Of a stretch of DNA of 64,000 nucleotides, positions 1-11,402 are shown one piece after another. Below the pieces are notes generated by a model. That model did not search any database. It was not told the origin of the DNA and saw only the letters and a list, made by a program, of their open reading frames with translations. Source of the DNA: Nitrospirillum iridis (lineage in GTDB: Bacteria > Pseudomonadota > Alphaproteobacteria > Azospirillales > Azospirillaceae); the NCBI RefSeq assembly GCF_014205765.1, contig NZ_JACIIZ010000002.1, forward strand, positions 248,001 to 312,000, given 5' to 3'. Within the stretch, counting starts at the first letter, position 1. Every line of letters starts with the position of its first letter. A program made the translations under genes and the position numbers.

Positions 1-2787
1 ACCAACGCCGCCTTGGTCACCCTGTTCACCGGAAACGGCCGCCCGCCGCTGGGCGACCTGCCCGCGATCAAGAGCGTGGCGGTGGCGCCGCAGGGAACGC
101 TGTGGCTGGGTGGCGACGGCGCGGTGGTGGCGTTCGATCCGGCCACGCGCCAGGTGCGCCGCATCCTGGCCGGCGGTCCGCAGGCCGACCCGGCCCACAG
201 CCTGCCGCAACTGGACGTGCTGGCCATGGCCCGCCGCGTCGGCGGTGACGGCGCCCCGGGTCTGCTGTGGGCCGGCACGCCGCGCGGCCTCTATCGCGTG
301 GGGGAGGCGACGGGCGCCGTTGAACGCGAGACCCTGCCCACCGCCAACCCTTATCCCTACATCTCCCGCGTGGTCACCGCCGGGCCGGTCACGTGGGTCG
401 CCACCTTTTCAGGGCTGGTGCGGATCGACGCCGACGGCGCCAAAACGCTGTATCACCATGAGACGGCCAACGCCGGCAGTCTGGTGGACGACCGTATCAT
501 CGCCCTGGCGGTGGACCACACCGGCGCCGTGTGGGCGGGGACCGAGCATGGCCTGAACCGGCTGGATCCGACCACCGGCTCGGTCGAGCGGCTGGCCCAT
601 GACAAGAGCGATCCCGGCTCGCTGCCCCACGACTATATCAACAGCCTGGCGGAGGACGGCCAAGGCCGCCTGTGGGTGGGCACCGCCCAGGGCGGCATCG
701 CCATCCTGGACGGGCGCGACAGCGGCGGCAAGCCGCGCTTCCGCGTGCTGGATCGGGAAAACGGCCTGCCCAGCCTGCGCATCAACAACCTGACCTTCGA
801 TGGCCAGGACCATGTCTGGGCCACCACGGCGGACGAACTGGTCCGTATCGACGTGGCCACGTTGGCCGTGCGCGTCCTGGGGTCGGCGGAGAACGCCCTG
901 ATCCGCCGCTATTGGGAGAACGCCTCGGCGGTGACGCCGGACGGCATGCTGCTGTTCGCGGGCGACGGCGGCATGACGGTGGTGTCGCCCAATGACATCA
1001 CCGACTGGCGCTTTGCCCCGCCCCTGGCGGTGACGGACGTTCGCGTGGGCGGGCAGAGCGTGCCGCCCGCCGCCATCGACGGCGTGCCGCTGATCCTGCA
1101 TCCCGGCGATCGTGGTTTCGAGGTGGAATTCACCGCCCTGGACTTCTCCGCCCCGGATCGCAACCGCTATGCGGTCATGCTGGAAGGCTTCGACGCCGGC
1201 TGGATGGAAAAGGACGCGCAGCGCCGCCGCGCCGTCTATACCAACCTGGCACCGGGCCGGTACCGCCTGCTGGTCCGGGGCAGCAACAAGGATGGACGGT
1301 GGAATCCCGAAACCCTGTCGCTGCCGGTGACGGTGCTGCCCGCCTGGTACCAGACATGGTGGTTCCGTATCCTGGCCGCTGCTACGGTCATCGGCGCCGT
1401 GGCGCTGTCGTTCTGGGGTAGGCTGGCCTGGCATCGCCGCCGTCAGCGGGAACTTGAGCAACTGGTGGACGCCCGCACGGCGGACCTGGCGGCATCGGCG
1501 GCCACCCTGCGCCGGGTGGGCGATGCCGGCCGCGACTTGTCAGCCTCCTTGGAGCGGGAAGCCATCTGCCGCGCCTTGCATGCCCATGTGGCGGAGCTTA
1601 TGCCGGCCGCGTCCTTGCGCGTGGCGGTGTTCGGCGAGACCGAGGCCGCCCCCCTGACCCTCGTCTACGCGGGGGGCGTATCGGACGTGGTGGACGCGAG
1701 GCTGGGGCCGCTTCCGGCGGAGGACCCACTGTACCAGCGGGCCGTGGCGGGCGCGTCGACCAGCAGCAGCCCCGATGGCACGCTGCTGTACGCGCCCCTG
1801 CGCGTGGGGGGGCGTCGCCTGGGCGTGGTGGAGGTGCGCATCAGCCGGCCGGAGGCGGCCCTGCCCCGGCATGTCGAGGCGCTGCGTTCCATGGCCGCCT
1901 TCGCCGCGGTGGCCATCACCAACGCCGCCGCTTTCCGCGAGGTGGAGCAGGCGCGCGAGGAAACGGCGCAAACCCTGGCCAATCTGGAAAACGCCCTGAC
2001 CCGCCTGGTGCAGCAGGAGAAACTGGCCTCGCTGGGCAATCTGGTGGCGGTGGTGGCGCATGAGATCAACACGCCGCTGGGCGTTTCGGTCACCATCGGC
2101 TCGCAGTTGCAAGGCGAGGTCGCCACGCTGGCCGGCGCCGTGGCGGAGAAACGCCTGCGCCGCGGCGACCTTGACGAATTCCTGACCCAGGCGCGGGACG
2201 AGTGCGAGATCTTGAACCGCAACCTGCGTCGCGCCGCTGACCTGGTGCAGAGCTTCAAGCAGCTTTCCGTCGACCAGGTCAGCGAGCGGGTCCGGGCCGT
2301 CGCCCTGACGGAATATTTGCGCGAAACCCTGGTGAGCCTGGAGCCGCTGCTCAAGGGCCACGGCGTGATGGCCACGGTGGAGGGCCCCCTGGGCCTGATC
2401 GTCCCCACCCGGCCGGGACAATTGGCCCAAGTGCTGACCAATTTGGTGCAGAATGCCGTGGTCCACGCCTTCGATGGCGTGGCGGCGCCGGCCATCCATA
2501 TCGTGGTATCGCGTACGCCGGCGGGCCGCGCCGCCGTCACGGTGTCCGACAATGGGCGCGGCATGACGCCCGACCTGGCGGCCCAGGCGTTCGAACCCTT
2601 CTTCACCACCAAGCAGGGGGCCGGTGGATCGGGCCTGGGGCTGCACATCGTCCACAATCTGGTGACCGGGCCCTTGCGCGGCGAACTCACCCTGGACAGC
2701 CTGCCCGGAGCTGGCACGCGCATCCATATCGAGCTGGGCGCCTTTCAGCCCAGCGAGACGCCCCCGGTGCTGGAGCCCAGTCTTTAG
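1..2787 (+). CDS. Two-component sensor histidine kinase with beta-propeller input (5' end outside window)
   Basis: The reading frame is open from base 1, so the N-terminus is probably missing; the first possible internal start is TTG at 13. In order it shows at least six two-component propeller blades (repeats of the type hxxDxxGxLWxGT up to about residue 290), a Y_Y_Y domain (about 350-435), one membrane helix (about 445-470), a short coiled linker, a GAF-like segment, a HisKA box with AHEINTPLG (phospho-acceptor His near residue 683, counted from 13) and an HATPase_c domain with NLVQNAVVH, DNGRGM and GSGLGLHI. It should sense a periplasmic ligand through the propeller and phosphorylate a separate response regulator, since no receiver or AraC output domain is fused, unlike Bacteroides hybrid systems. 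No response regulator follows it; its partner may lie left of the window. Confidence 0.9.
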   Translation, partial: TNAALVTLFTGNGRPPLGDLPAIKSVAVAPQGTLWLGGDGAVVAFDPATRQVRRILAGGPQADPAHSLPQLDVLAMARRVGGDGAPGLLWAGTPRGLYRVGEATGAVERETLPTANPYPYISRVVTAGPVTWVATFSGLVRIDADGAKTLYHHETANAGSLVDDRIIALAVDHTGAVWAGTEHGLNRLDPTTGSVERLAHDKSDPGSLPHDYINSLAEDGQGRLWVGTAQGGIAILDGRDSGGKPRFRVLDRENGLPSLRINNLTFDGQDHVWATTADELVRIDVATLAVRVLGSAENALIRRYWENASAVTPDGMLLFAGDGGMTVVSPNDITDWRFAPPLAVTDVRVGGQSVPPAAIDGVPLILHPGDRGFEVEFTALDFSAPDRNRYAVMLEGFDAGWMEKDAQRRRAVYTNLAPGRYRLLVRGSNKDGRWNPETLSLPVTVLPAWYQTWWFRILAAATVIGAVALSFWGRLAWHRRRQRELEQLVDARTADLAASAATLRRVGDAGRDLSASLEREAICRALHAHVAELMPAASLRVAVFGETEAAPLTLVYAGGVSDVVDARLGPLPAEDPLYQRAVAGASTSSSPDGTLLYAPLRVGGRRLGVVEVRISRPEAALPRHVEALRSMAAFAAVAITNAAAFREVEQAREETAQTLANLENALTRLVQQEKLASLGNLVAVVAHEINTPLGVSVTIGSQLQGEVATLAGAVAEKRLRRGDLDEFLTQARDECEILNRNLRRAADLVQSFKQLSVDQVSERVRAVALTEYLRETLVSLEPLLKGHGVMATVEGPLGLIVPTRPGQLAQVLTNLVQNAVVHAFDGVAAPAIHIVVSRTPAGRAAVTVSDNGRGMTPDLAAQAFEPFFTTKQGAGGSGLGLHIVHNLVTGPLRGELTLDSLPGAGTRIHIELGAFQPSETPPVLEPSL

Positions 2788-2937
2788 AGGCGGCGGACCA
2801 AACCTCCAGCAATCCGATGTCATCGTGACAAGTGCGGGGTGGCGCTTCGGGGCCGTGCCATGGCAGTTTGCCTGCAATAGCGGGCCGGAATGGTGGCGGG
2901 GGCCTCCCGGAACGAGCCGATGATGGGAGAGGCGGGC

Positions 2938-4389
2938 GTGTTTGGATTGAAGAGCAAGACGGCGATGGCGTTGGGTATCCTGGGTGGGGGTATCCTGGGC
3001 GGCCTGCTGGCCACGGCGGCGCGGGCGGACAGTGGGGCGGCCACCATTCCCGCCTCGGCGCTGACCAGCGTCAAGGAGTTGCAGAAGCGGGCCTTGGCCG
3101 GCAGTGGCGCGTATGAGGTGGTGGAATCGCTCACCACCCAGGTGGGGCCGCGCCTGCCCGGTACCCCCAACGACGCGGCGGCCGTGGCCTGGGCGGTCAA
3201 GACCATGAAGGACATGGGCTTGCAGGACGTCCACACCGAGGCCGTGCCCATGCCGGGCTGGCGCCGGGGCCTGGAACGCGCCAGCATCATCGCCCCCTTG
3301 CCGCAGCCTGTGGCCGTGACGGCGCTGGGCGCCTCCGTCGGCACGGGACCGGAGGGGATCGAGGCCGAGGTGGTGCGCTTCGCCAACTTGGCGGATTTGA
3401 AGGCAACACCCGATGGCTCGCTGGCCGGCAAGATCGCCTATATCGCCTTGCCCATGGCCCGCACCCAGGACGGCAGCGGCTATGGCGAGGCGGTGGCCAT
3501 GCGCCTGGGCGGCGCCGTGGTCGCGGCCAGGAAGGGCGCGGTCGCCGTGCTCATCCGCTCCGTCGGCACCGACGCCCACCGCACGCCCCATACCGGCATG
3601 ATGCGGTATGAGGACGGGGTGCCCAAGATCCCGGCCGGCGCCGTGTCGACCATCGATGCCGGTCAGCTGGACCGCCTGTTGGCCCCGGGACCGGATAACA
3701 AGGGCCCGGTGAAGATGAAGCTGGTGCTGGACGTGGGGCCGCAGGATCCCATCACCACCTACAGCGTGGTGGGTGACCTGAAGGGCACGGAAAAGCCCGA
3801 TGAGATCGTGCTGATGGGCGCGCATCTGGATAGCTGGGACCTGGGTACCGGCGCCATCGATGACGGCGCCGGCGTCGCCATCGCGCTCGCCTCCGCCAAG
3901 CTGATCAAGGGCCTGCCGGAAAAGCCGAAGCGCACCCTGCGCGTCGTGCTGTTCGCGGCGGAGGAGGAGGGCACCTATGGCGCCATCGCCTATGGCAAGG
4001 CGCACGCGGCGGAGGCCGGCCGCTATGTGCTGGGCACCGAGGCCGACCTCGGCATCGGGCCGGTGTGGCAGTTCAAGATGAAGGGCAACGCCAACGCGGC
4101 GGCGGCGCAGGCCGTCATCGCCAACGCTTTGCAGCCTTTGCGGGTGGTCCATGGCCGCGATGACGAAGAGGGGGAAAGCTCCGACCTCGGCCCCATGGCC
4201 AAGGCCGGCATGCCGGTGGCGGAACTATCGCTGGACGCCACCACCTATTTCGACATCCACCACACCGCCGAGGACACGCTGGAGCGGATCGACCGCCCCA
4301 CCATCGACCAATCGACGGCGGCCTATGCCAGCGTGCTGTGGCTGGCCATGCAGGCCAGCGGCACCTTCCGTGAGCCGGCCGCCCACTGA
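2938..4389 (+). CDS. Exported M28-family zinc peptidase (carboxypeptidase Q-like)
   Basis: A 483-residue secreted metallopeptidase. I chose the GTG at 2938 because GGGAGAGG lies a few bases upstream and a classical signal peptide ending in ARADS begins there; an in-frame ATG at 2890 adds 16 residues without a good ribosome site. A PA-like insert occupies roughly residues 130-240. The M28 zinc ligands are visible: GAHLDSWD (His near 295), GAIDDGAG (bridging Asp), the EEEG pair (near 341), the acidic ligand in TEADLG and the C-terminal HHTAEDT His (near 440). The fold class matches bacterial relatives of plasma glutamate carboxypeptidase, which remove residues from dipeptides. It is single-gene and convergent with the regulator at 4502. 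Substrate is unknown. Confidence 0.88.
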   Translation: MFGLKSKTAMALGILGGGILGGLLATAARADSGAATIPASALTSVKELQKRALAGSGAYEVVESLTTQVGPRLPGTPNDAAAVAWAVKTMKDMGLQDVHTEAVPMPGWRRGLERASIIAPLPQPVAVTALGASVGTGPEGIEAEVVRFANLADLKATPDGSLAGKIAYIALPMARTQDGSGYGEAVAMRLGGAVVAARKGAVAVLIRSVGTDAHRTPHTGMMRYEDGVPKIPAGAVSTIDAGQLDRLLAPGPDNKGPVKMKLVLDVGPQDPITTYSVVGDLKGTEKPDEIVLMGAHLDSWDLGTGAIDDGAGVAIALASAKLIKGLPEKPKRTLRVVLFAAEEEGTYGAIAYGKAHAAEAGRYVLGTEADLGIGPVWQFKMKGNANAAAAQAVIANALQPLRVVHGRDDEEGESSDLGPMAKAGMPVAELSLDATTYFDIHHTAEDTLERIDRPTIDQSTAAYASVLWLAMQASGTFREPAAH

Positions 4390-4415
4390 GGCATGATGCG
4401 ATCATCCATATGAGC

Positions 4416-4463
4416 GCCTGGAGTCTTTCAGGCCTTCACGGAAGTGCTGGAAAGACTCCAGGC
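4416..4463. repeat. 14-bp perfect inverted repeat between convergent genes
   Basis: Arms at 4416-4429 and 4450-4463 are perfect complements (gcctggagtctttc and its reverse complement) around a 20-base loop. It lies in the 112-base gap between the convergent peptidase and regulator genes and probably acts as a bidirectional transcript end or mRNA stabiliser; there is no clear U-tract. Confidence 0.6.
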
Positions 4464-4501
4464 CCCTGTGGCGTCCCGCGACGCCACTTCCTTGGCCGGC
4501 G

Positions 4502-5128
4502 CTACCCCTCTTCGACGATGCGATAGGCGCAGCGTCGCGCCCCTTGGGGGATGTGGTCGGTCCGCTCCACCCGGGCCCCCAGCGCCGCCCGGAAGGTTTC
4601 CAGCTCCGAGCGGCAGAACCCCGCGCAGGCCGTGGCCGCGGCACAGATCGGGCAGTGGTTTTCCACCAATGTCCAGCTTCCGTCCGCCTCCCGCCAGCAG
4701 TCGGCCATATACCCTTCCGCCGTGCGCAGGGCCGTCAGGCGATGGACGCGGCCAGCCAGATCGGGGGCGTCTGCCAGGCCGGCGCGATAGCGGGCCAAGA
4801 CCTCCGCCTCGCGCGCCGCGATGACCCTGTCCAGGGCATCGGCGCCAAGGTGGGCAACGACGCTGGATAGCAGGGCCGTGGTCAGTGCCGCGTGGCCGTC
4901 AGGGAACCGGGCATGGCCTGCCGGCGTCAGGTGCCACAGCTGGCGGGGGCGTCCCCGGCCTGTCGCCTCCTCGCTCACGCTTTCCACCAATCCATCGCCC
5001 GCCATGCGCGACAGCTGCTGGCGCGCGGCCTCGCCGGTGATGCCCAGCGTCGTGGCCAGGGCGGCGGTCGCCTGGGGGCCATCCGTCTTAAGCAGCAGCA
5101 GCAGGCGAGTCATGGGGGACTGGCGCAT
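4502..5128 (-). CDS. Winged-helix transcriptional regulator with C-terminal cysteine cluster (SufR/COG2345-like)
   Basis: A 208-residue regulator. The N-terminal 70 residues form a winged helix of the ArsR/DeoR type, with a recognition helix in GITGEAARQQLSRM and a wing GRGRPRQLW. The C-terminal region carries NHCPICAAATACAGFC, a Cys-x2-Cys-x6-Cys-x3-Cys cluster resembling the ligands that hold an Fe-S cluster in SufR-like regulators. It is divergently transcribed from the MFS exporter at 5232, with 103 bases between the starts and an inverted repeat in the gap, so it probably controls that exporter and itself. The sensed signal (redox, iron or a drug) cannot be told from sequence. Confidence 0.8.
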   Translation of the reverse strand: MRQSPMTRLLLLLKTDGPQATAALATTLGITGEAARQQLSRMAGDGLVESVSEEATGRGRPRQLWHLTPAGHARFPDGHAALTTALLSSVVAHLGADALDRVIAAREAEVLARYRAGLADAPDLAGRVHRLTALRTAEGYMADCWREADGSWTLVENHCPICAAATACAGFCRSELETFRAALGARVERTDHIPQGARRCAYRIVEEG

Positions 5129-5132
5129 AATA

Positions 5133-5192
5133 TTCCAAGTTTACGCTTGCTTTAATCGGTGTGGAACCTATTTCCCAATTAATAACTTGGAA
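5133..5192. promoter_or_regulatory. Divergent promoter region with 9-bp inverted repeat (candidate operator)
   Basis: TTCCAAGTT at 5133-5141 and AACTTGGAA at 5184-5192 are perfect inverted copies 42 bases apart, in the AT-rich gap between the divergent regulator and MFS genes. Spacing of about five helical turns between centres would allow a dimer at each half or looping. Binding by the adjacent regulator is inference. Confidence 0.5.
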
Positions 5193-5231
5193 AAAATTAT
5201 CCGACAGGTCAAGGATAAGCCCGCGAGGAAA

Positions 5232-6689
5232 ATGTCCGCCATGTCCCCCCAATCATCCGCCGGCCGGTCGGCCAAGCCTGTTCCGGACCCGGTCGCGGCA
5301 CAGCCCCCATCAGTCTTCCGCCTGTTCTCCCGCGCCCTTTTGCCCGGCACCCTGATGCTGGGGGGCGGCGTCACCCTGTTCGCGGTGGAGACCTACGTCA
5401 CGGCCACGGTGGCGCCGTCCATCGTTCGCGACATCGGCGGGTTGGAACTGTTCGCCTGGGTCACCACCCTGTATGTCGCCGCCGCCGTGCTGGGATCGAT
5501 GTTCGTCGCGTTGCGGCCCCGGGCGTTGGGCCTGCGCGGCGTCTATACCGTGGGCGCCCTGGTGTTCAGCGCCGGTAGCCTGATCTGCGCCTTGGCGCCC
5601 AGCATGGCCGTCGTATTGCTGGGCCGCGCGGTGCAGGGGCTGGGCGCCGGCATGCTGTCGGGCCTCGCCTATGCCTTCATCCGCCATGTCTATCCTGAAC
5701 CGCTGTGGCGCAAGGCCTCCACTCTCTATGCCGCCATCTGGGGGGTGGCGACCTTCCTGGGGCCCACCGCGGGCGGGCTGTTCGCCGACGGTTCCAACTG
5801 GCGCCACGCCTTCTTCGTGCTGTTGCCGCCGGCGCTGTTGATGGCGGCTTTCGCCAGGCGCCTGCTGCCGGCCGTGCTGGACGATCGGGCGAAGGATCGC
5901 ACACCACTGGCCCAAATCGGCTTGCTGCTGTCCGCCGTGCTGCTGGTCAGCACGGCCGGGACGGAAGCGCGCCCGGGCGTGAAGGCCTTGCTGCTGACGG
6001 CCTCCCTGGCGCTGACCACCGCCATGGTGGTGGTGGAACGGCGTGGTTCCACCCGGCTGCTGCCCTGCGGCGCCGTCCTGATCGGCCAGCCTATCGCCCG
6101 GCTATATCTCATCATGGCGGCGCTGATCGTCACGGTGTCGAGCGACGTTTACATCCCCTATTTCCTGCAAACCCTGCACGGTGTGCCGCCGTTGATGTCC
6201 GGGTATCTGGTGGCCCTGGTGGCGCTGGGATGGACGCTGACGGCCTTCTTCACCGGCACGCTCAGCGGGCGGCGCGCCGTGCTGGCCGTCACCGCCGGCT
6301 GCGTGCTGGAGGCTGGCGCCACGTTCGCCCTGGCGCCCCTGCTGGCGAATGGTGGCCCGTGGGATGGACTTGCGGTCATGGCGCCAGCCATCCTGGCCAT
6401 GCTGTTGATGGGCGGTGGCGTCGGCCTGTGCTGGGCCCATTTGGTGGCCGGCGTGTTGAAATGGGCGGGAGAGGCGGAGCAGGACAAAGCGTCGGCCGCC
6501 ATCGCCACGATGCAGTCGCTGGGCGGCGCCTTCGGGGCCGCGCTGGCCGGCGTCATCGCCAACGGTGCTGGCCTGGTCGACCCTGGTGGGATCGGCGGCG
6601 CCCAGTCGGCGGCGTACTGGCTTTACGGAGCGATGGCCGTGCCGGCGGTTCTGGCCGCCCTGGTGTCCCTGGTCCCCAACCGTGGCTGA
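5232..6689 (+). CDS. MFS transporter, drug:H+ antiporter-like
   Basis: Start ATG at 5232 follows GCGAGGAA; the frame stays open further upstream, but that part runs antisense to the regulator gene and is not protein-like. The 485-residue protein is almost entirely hydrophobic helices. Near the N-terminus TYVTATVAPSIVRDIG resembles motif D1 of DHA2-type exporters, followed by LLGRAVQGLGAG and a motif-C-like GPTAGGLFAD segment. About 14 helices can be counted, which fits DHA2/EmrB-QacA-type proteins rather than 12-helix importers. Probable role is proton-driven export of a small hydrophobic compound. It is alone on this strand and probably controlled by the Cys-cluster regulator encoded divergently. 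Confidence 0.85.
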   Translation: MSAMSPQSSAGRSAKPVPDPVAAQPPSVFRLFSRALLPGTLMLGGGVTLFAVETYVTATVAPSIVRDIGGLELFAWVTTLYVAAAVLGSMFVALRPRALGLRGVYTVGALVFSAGSLICALAPSMAVVLLGRAVQGLGAGMLSGLAYAFIRHVYPEPLWRKASTLYAAIWGVATFLGPTAGGLFADGSNWRHAFFVLLPPALLMAAFARRLLPAVLDDRAKDRTPLAQIGLLLSAVLLVSTAGTEARPGVKALLLTASLALTTAMVVVERRGSTRLLPCGAVLIGQPIARLYLIMAALIVTVSSDVYIPYFLQTLHGVPPLMSGYLVALVALGWTLTAFFTGTLSGRRAVLAVTAGCVLEAGATFALAPLLANGGPWDGLAVMAPAILAMLLMGGGVGLCWAHLVAGVLKWAGEAEQDKASAAIATMQSLGGAFGAALAGVIANGAGLVDPGGIGGAQSAAYWLYGAMAVPAVLAALVSLVPNRG

Positions 6690-6740
6690 CGCGGCCGAGT
6701 CTTCAAAAAAGGCGGCACCCAAAAGGCGGCCAAAGAAAAA

Positions 6741-6769
6741 CGGCGGTGGATCCCAACGATCCACCGCCG
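6741..6769. terminator. Bidirectional rho-independent terminator
   Basis: A perfect 12-bp stem (6741-6752 with 6758-6769) and 5-base loop separates the convergent MFS and Spy-like genes. Read on the minus strand the hairpin is followed by TTTTTCTTT; on the plus strand by TCTTCTT. Confidence 0.85.
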
Positions 6770-6808
6770 TCTTCTTCTAAGGCGCGCTTCTCGGCACGAA
6801 CCGCCAGA

Positions 6809-7501
6809 TCAGTTGGCGTCGTCCATATCCGGCGGCGGAGGCGGCATGTCGCCGTCGTCATCGCCGTCGGGGCCGGGACGGCCCGGGCCACCGTGCATGC
6901 CTTGGTCACCATCACCCATGCCCGGATGCCCGCCGCCGAAACGCGGGCCGCCGAAACCGTGATGACCGGGGCCATGATGGCCGCCCGGGCCGAAGCCATG
7001 GGCCAGCATCTGGTCGGCCTTTTCCTTCTGCTCCGGCGTGAAGCTGGCGTACAGCGGGGTCAGGACGGCCTTCATCTCGGTGAGATGCTTGGCGTGCTCG
7101 GTCGCCATCTTCTCGGCGCGGTCCAGACGCTCGGTCAGCGCCGGCGGGGCAGGGGGCTCCACCGGCTGGCCGGCCTTCTTCGCCGCCTCGATCTTTTCCC
7201 AGCGCGCCTTGTGCTCGGCCTCGAACGTCGCGGCCTTCTGCTTCATTTCCTCGGCATCGGCGCGGACCAGGGCCTCGAACTTCTTCCACTGCCCTTCCTG
7301 GGCGGCAGTGATTTTCAGTTCAGCCTTCAAGAAGGCCAGCCGGCCATCCACATGTTCCCAGGGACCACCGTGGCGGCGCTCTTGCGGCGCCGGCGGCTGG
7401 CCCGGGCGGTTACCGTCCTGGGCGAAGGCGCCGGCCGCAACACCAACGGCAAAGACACCGACCGCCAGGGTCGACAAAAGTTGAGTTCGGAAGCGGGACA
7501 T
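6809..7501 (-). CDS. Spy/CpxP-like periplasmic protein with LTxxQ-type helical core and His/Gly-rich tail
   Basis: 230 residues with a clear signal peptide cut near AGAFAQD. The central part (about 50-165) is alpha-helical, highly charged and carries ITAAQEGQWKKFEALV and FTPEQKEKADQ, the two LTxxQ-like repeats of the Spy/CpxP/CnrX group, proteins that act as periplasmic chaperones or stress and metal sensors. The last 65 residues are unusual: a run rich in His, Gly and Pro (GHHGPGHHGFGG) followed by an Asp/Pro-rich end, suggesting metal binding or a disordered tether. It is divergent from the hybrid kinase at 7751, 249 bases away, though a functional link is unproven. Confidence 0.82.
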   Translation of the reverse strand: MSRFRTQLLSTLAVGVFAVGVAAGAFAQDGNRPGQPPAPQERRHGGPWEHVDGRLAFLKAELKITAAQEGQWKKFEALVRADAEEMKQKAATFEAEHKARWEKIEAAKKAGQPVEPPAPPALTERLDRAEKMATEHAKHLTEMKAVLTPLYASFTPEQKEKADQMLAHGFGPGGHHGPGHHGFGGPRFGGGHPGMGDGDQGMHGGPGRPGPDGDDDGDMPPPPPDMDDAN

Positions 7502-7750
7502 GGATCTACAAGCCTCGTCAGATTCGTCTTCGCCGTTCTAGAACCGGCTTGACGGATATACGCGCCAACTTGGAAAAGCTGTCGCTGAATGCTGACGAAA
7601 CCTTATGAGGAATGTCTTCGATCCAGTATCTGCGATAGTCTGACACAAGCGGCCGCCTGGTGATTTCGGCGCGGCCAGCCAAAGGGAACAGCCTGGTGAA
7701 ACGGTGGGTTTCCTGAAAAGGGGGTAGGCGCCCCAAGGGGAAGATGGCCA

Positions 7751-10465
<2,715 letters not shown>

Positions 10466-10488
10466 GCCGCCCTTCCGGCTCGCCAAGG

Positions 10489-10522
10489 AAAACGGCCGCC
10501 CCATCGCTGGAGCGGCCGTTTT
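10489..10522. terminator. Rho-independent terminator between convergent genes
   Basis: Stem 10489-10499 with 10512-10522 (11 bp, AAAACGGCCGC and complement), 12-base loop, then TTTTT on the plus strand and TTTTCC on the minus strand. It can end both the hybrid kinase and the ProQ/FinO transcripts. Confidence 0.85.
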
Positions 10523-10556
10523 TCTGGGAGCCGGGATACTTTGAAGAAGAGCGGTC

Positions 10557-11402
10557 TTATTGGAAGGTGGTGTCCAGGGCGCGCAAGGTCCACAGCGCCT
10601 GTTCACGTTCCTCGGGTTCGATCCGTTCCGCCCGGGCGCCGTCCAACGTGACACGCCGGGTGTTGCGCACCACGGATGCCAGATAGGTCGGGTGGGCGCG
10701 GTAGACGAACAGGAAGGACTCGGCGATGGCCATCATGTCGGCGTCGCCAAGCGCCCGGGCCAGTTCCTTTTCCACCGTCAGGCTCAGCGGCACCGGGGCT
10801 TCCGGGAAGGCTTCCGGGAAACGGCGGCTCAACTGGGCGTGGACCCGGGCCAAATCCTCGGGCAGTTCCAAGGGCGTGCCGGCCACGCGGGGCAGGGAGA
10901 TGGCATTGCCGTCGAAATCGTTGACCACCACGCGGGGCGGCCACAGGACGTGCGGCCGGTCGCTGGCGTCATCCTCCCGGCCACGGCCGCCGGCATGGGC
11001 GGGGCGGGTGGTCGGACGGGCGGGACGGCCGCGCTGCTCGCCGCCGAAGGGGCGGCCCTCACGGGTGTCCTGCGGACGGTTTTCCAGGGCGCGGTAGTTG
11101 GGGCGGAAATCGCTGTCCGGCCGCTCGTAGTCATAGTGCGCCGGACGGTAGGGCGCCTCGCCACGGGGCTGCCGGCGGTCCGGAAGGTCGGACTCGGGCT
11201 GGCGCTCCCCACGGTCGAAGCGGCCACCGTCGCGGCTTGCGCCACCGCCACCATGGTCGCGGCTACGCACCGGCGTCGGCGTACGCTCCAGCACGACGAC
11301 GCGCTTTGTTGCGCCGCGGTCGCTGACCGTACCGCGCTGCGCGGCGTCGAGAGTTAGTTTAGTTTCAAAGCCCAGCGGCTTCTTGAGAGATAAAGTTGTC
11401 AT
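10557..11402 (-). CDS. ProQ/FinO-family RNA-binding protein with IF-2-like N-terminal motif
   Basis: 281 residues in three parts. Residues 1-40 (TLSLKKPLGFETKL... then KRVVVLE) resemble the N-terminal peptide of alphaproteobacterial IF-2. Residues 45-155 are a disordered Arg/Gly/Asp-rich linker. Residues 185-281 match the FinO/ProQ fold: RRFPEAF, VPLSLTVEKEL, YRAHPTYLASV and RVTLDG, the positions of the RNA-binding concave face. Family members are RNA chaperones that bind structured sRNAs and mRNA 3' ends, so post-transcriptional control is the likely role. The start at 11402 gives the IF-2-like MTTLSLKK; an ATG three codons upstream is possible. The large linker is unusual compared with the shorter enterobacterial ProQ. 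Confidence 0.82.
   Translation of the reverse strand: MTTLSLKKPLGFETKLTLDAAQRGTVSDRGATKRVVVLERTPTPVRSRDHGGGGASRDGGRFDRGERQPESDLPDRRQPRGEAPYRPAHYDYERPDSDFRPNYRALENRPQDTREGRPFGGEQRGRPARPTTRPAHAGGRGREDDASDRPHVLWPPRVVVNDFDGNAISLPRVAGTPLELPEDLARVHAQLSRRFPEAFPEAPVPLSLTVEKELARALGDADMMAIAESFLFVYRAHPTYLASVVRNTRRVTLDGARAERIEPEEREQALWTLRALDTTFQ

Noticed and set aside
1540-4152. Minus-strand open frame of about 870 codons
   Set aside because: It lies antisense to the sensor kinase and peptidase, is extremely His/Gln/Arg-rich and has no domain; it is a by-product of high-GC codon bias.
5705-7552. Plus-strand frame overlapping the MFS exporter and the Spy-like gene
   Set aside because: It continues through the terminator at 6741-6769 and has Gly/Arg-rich shadow composition.
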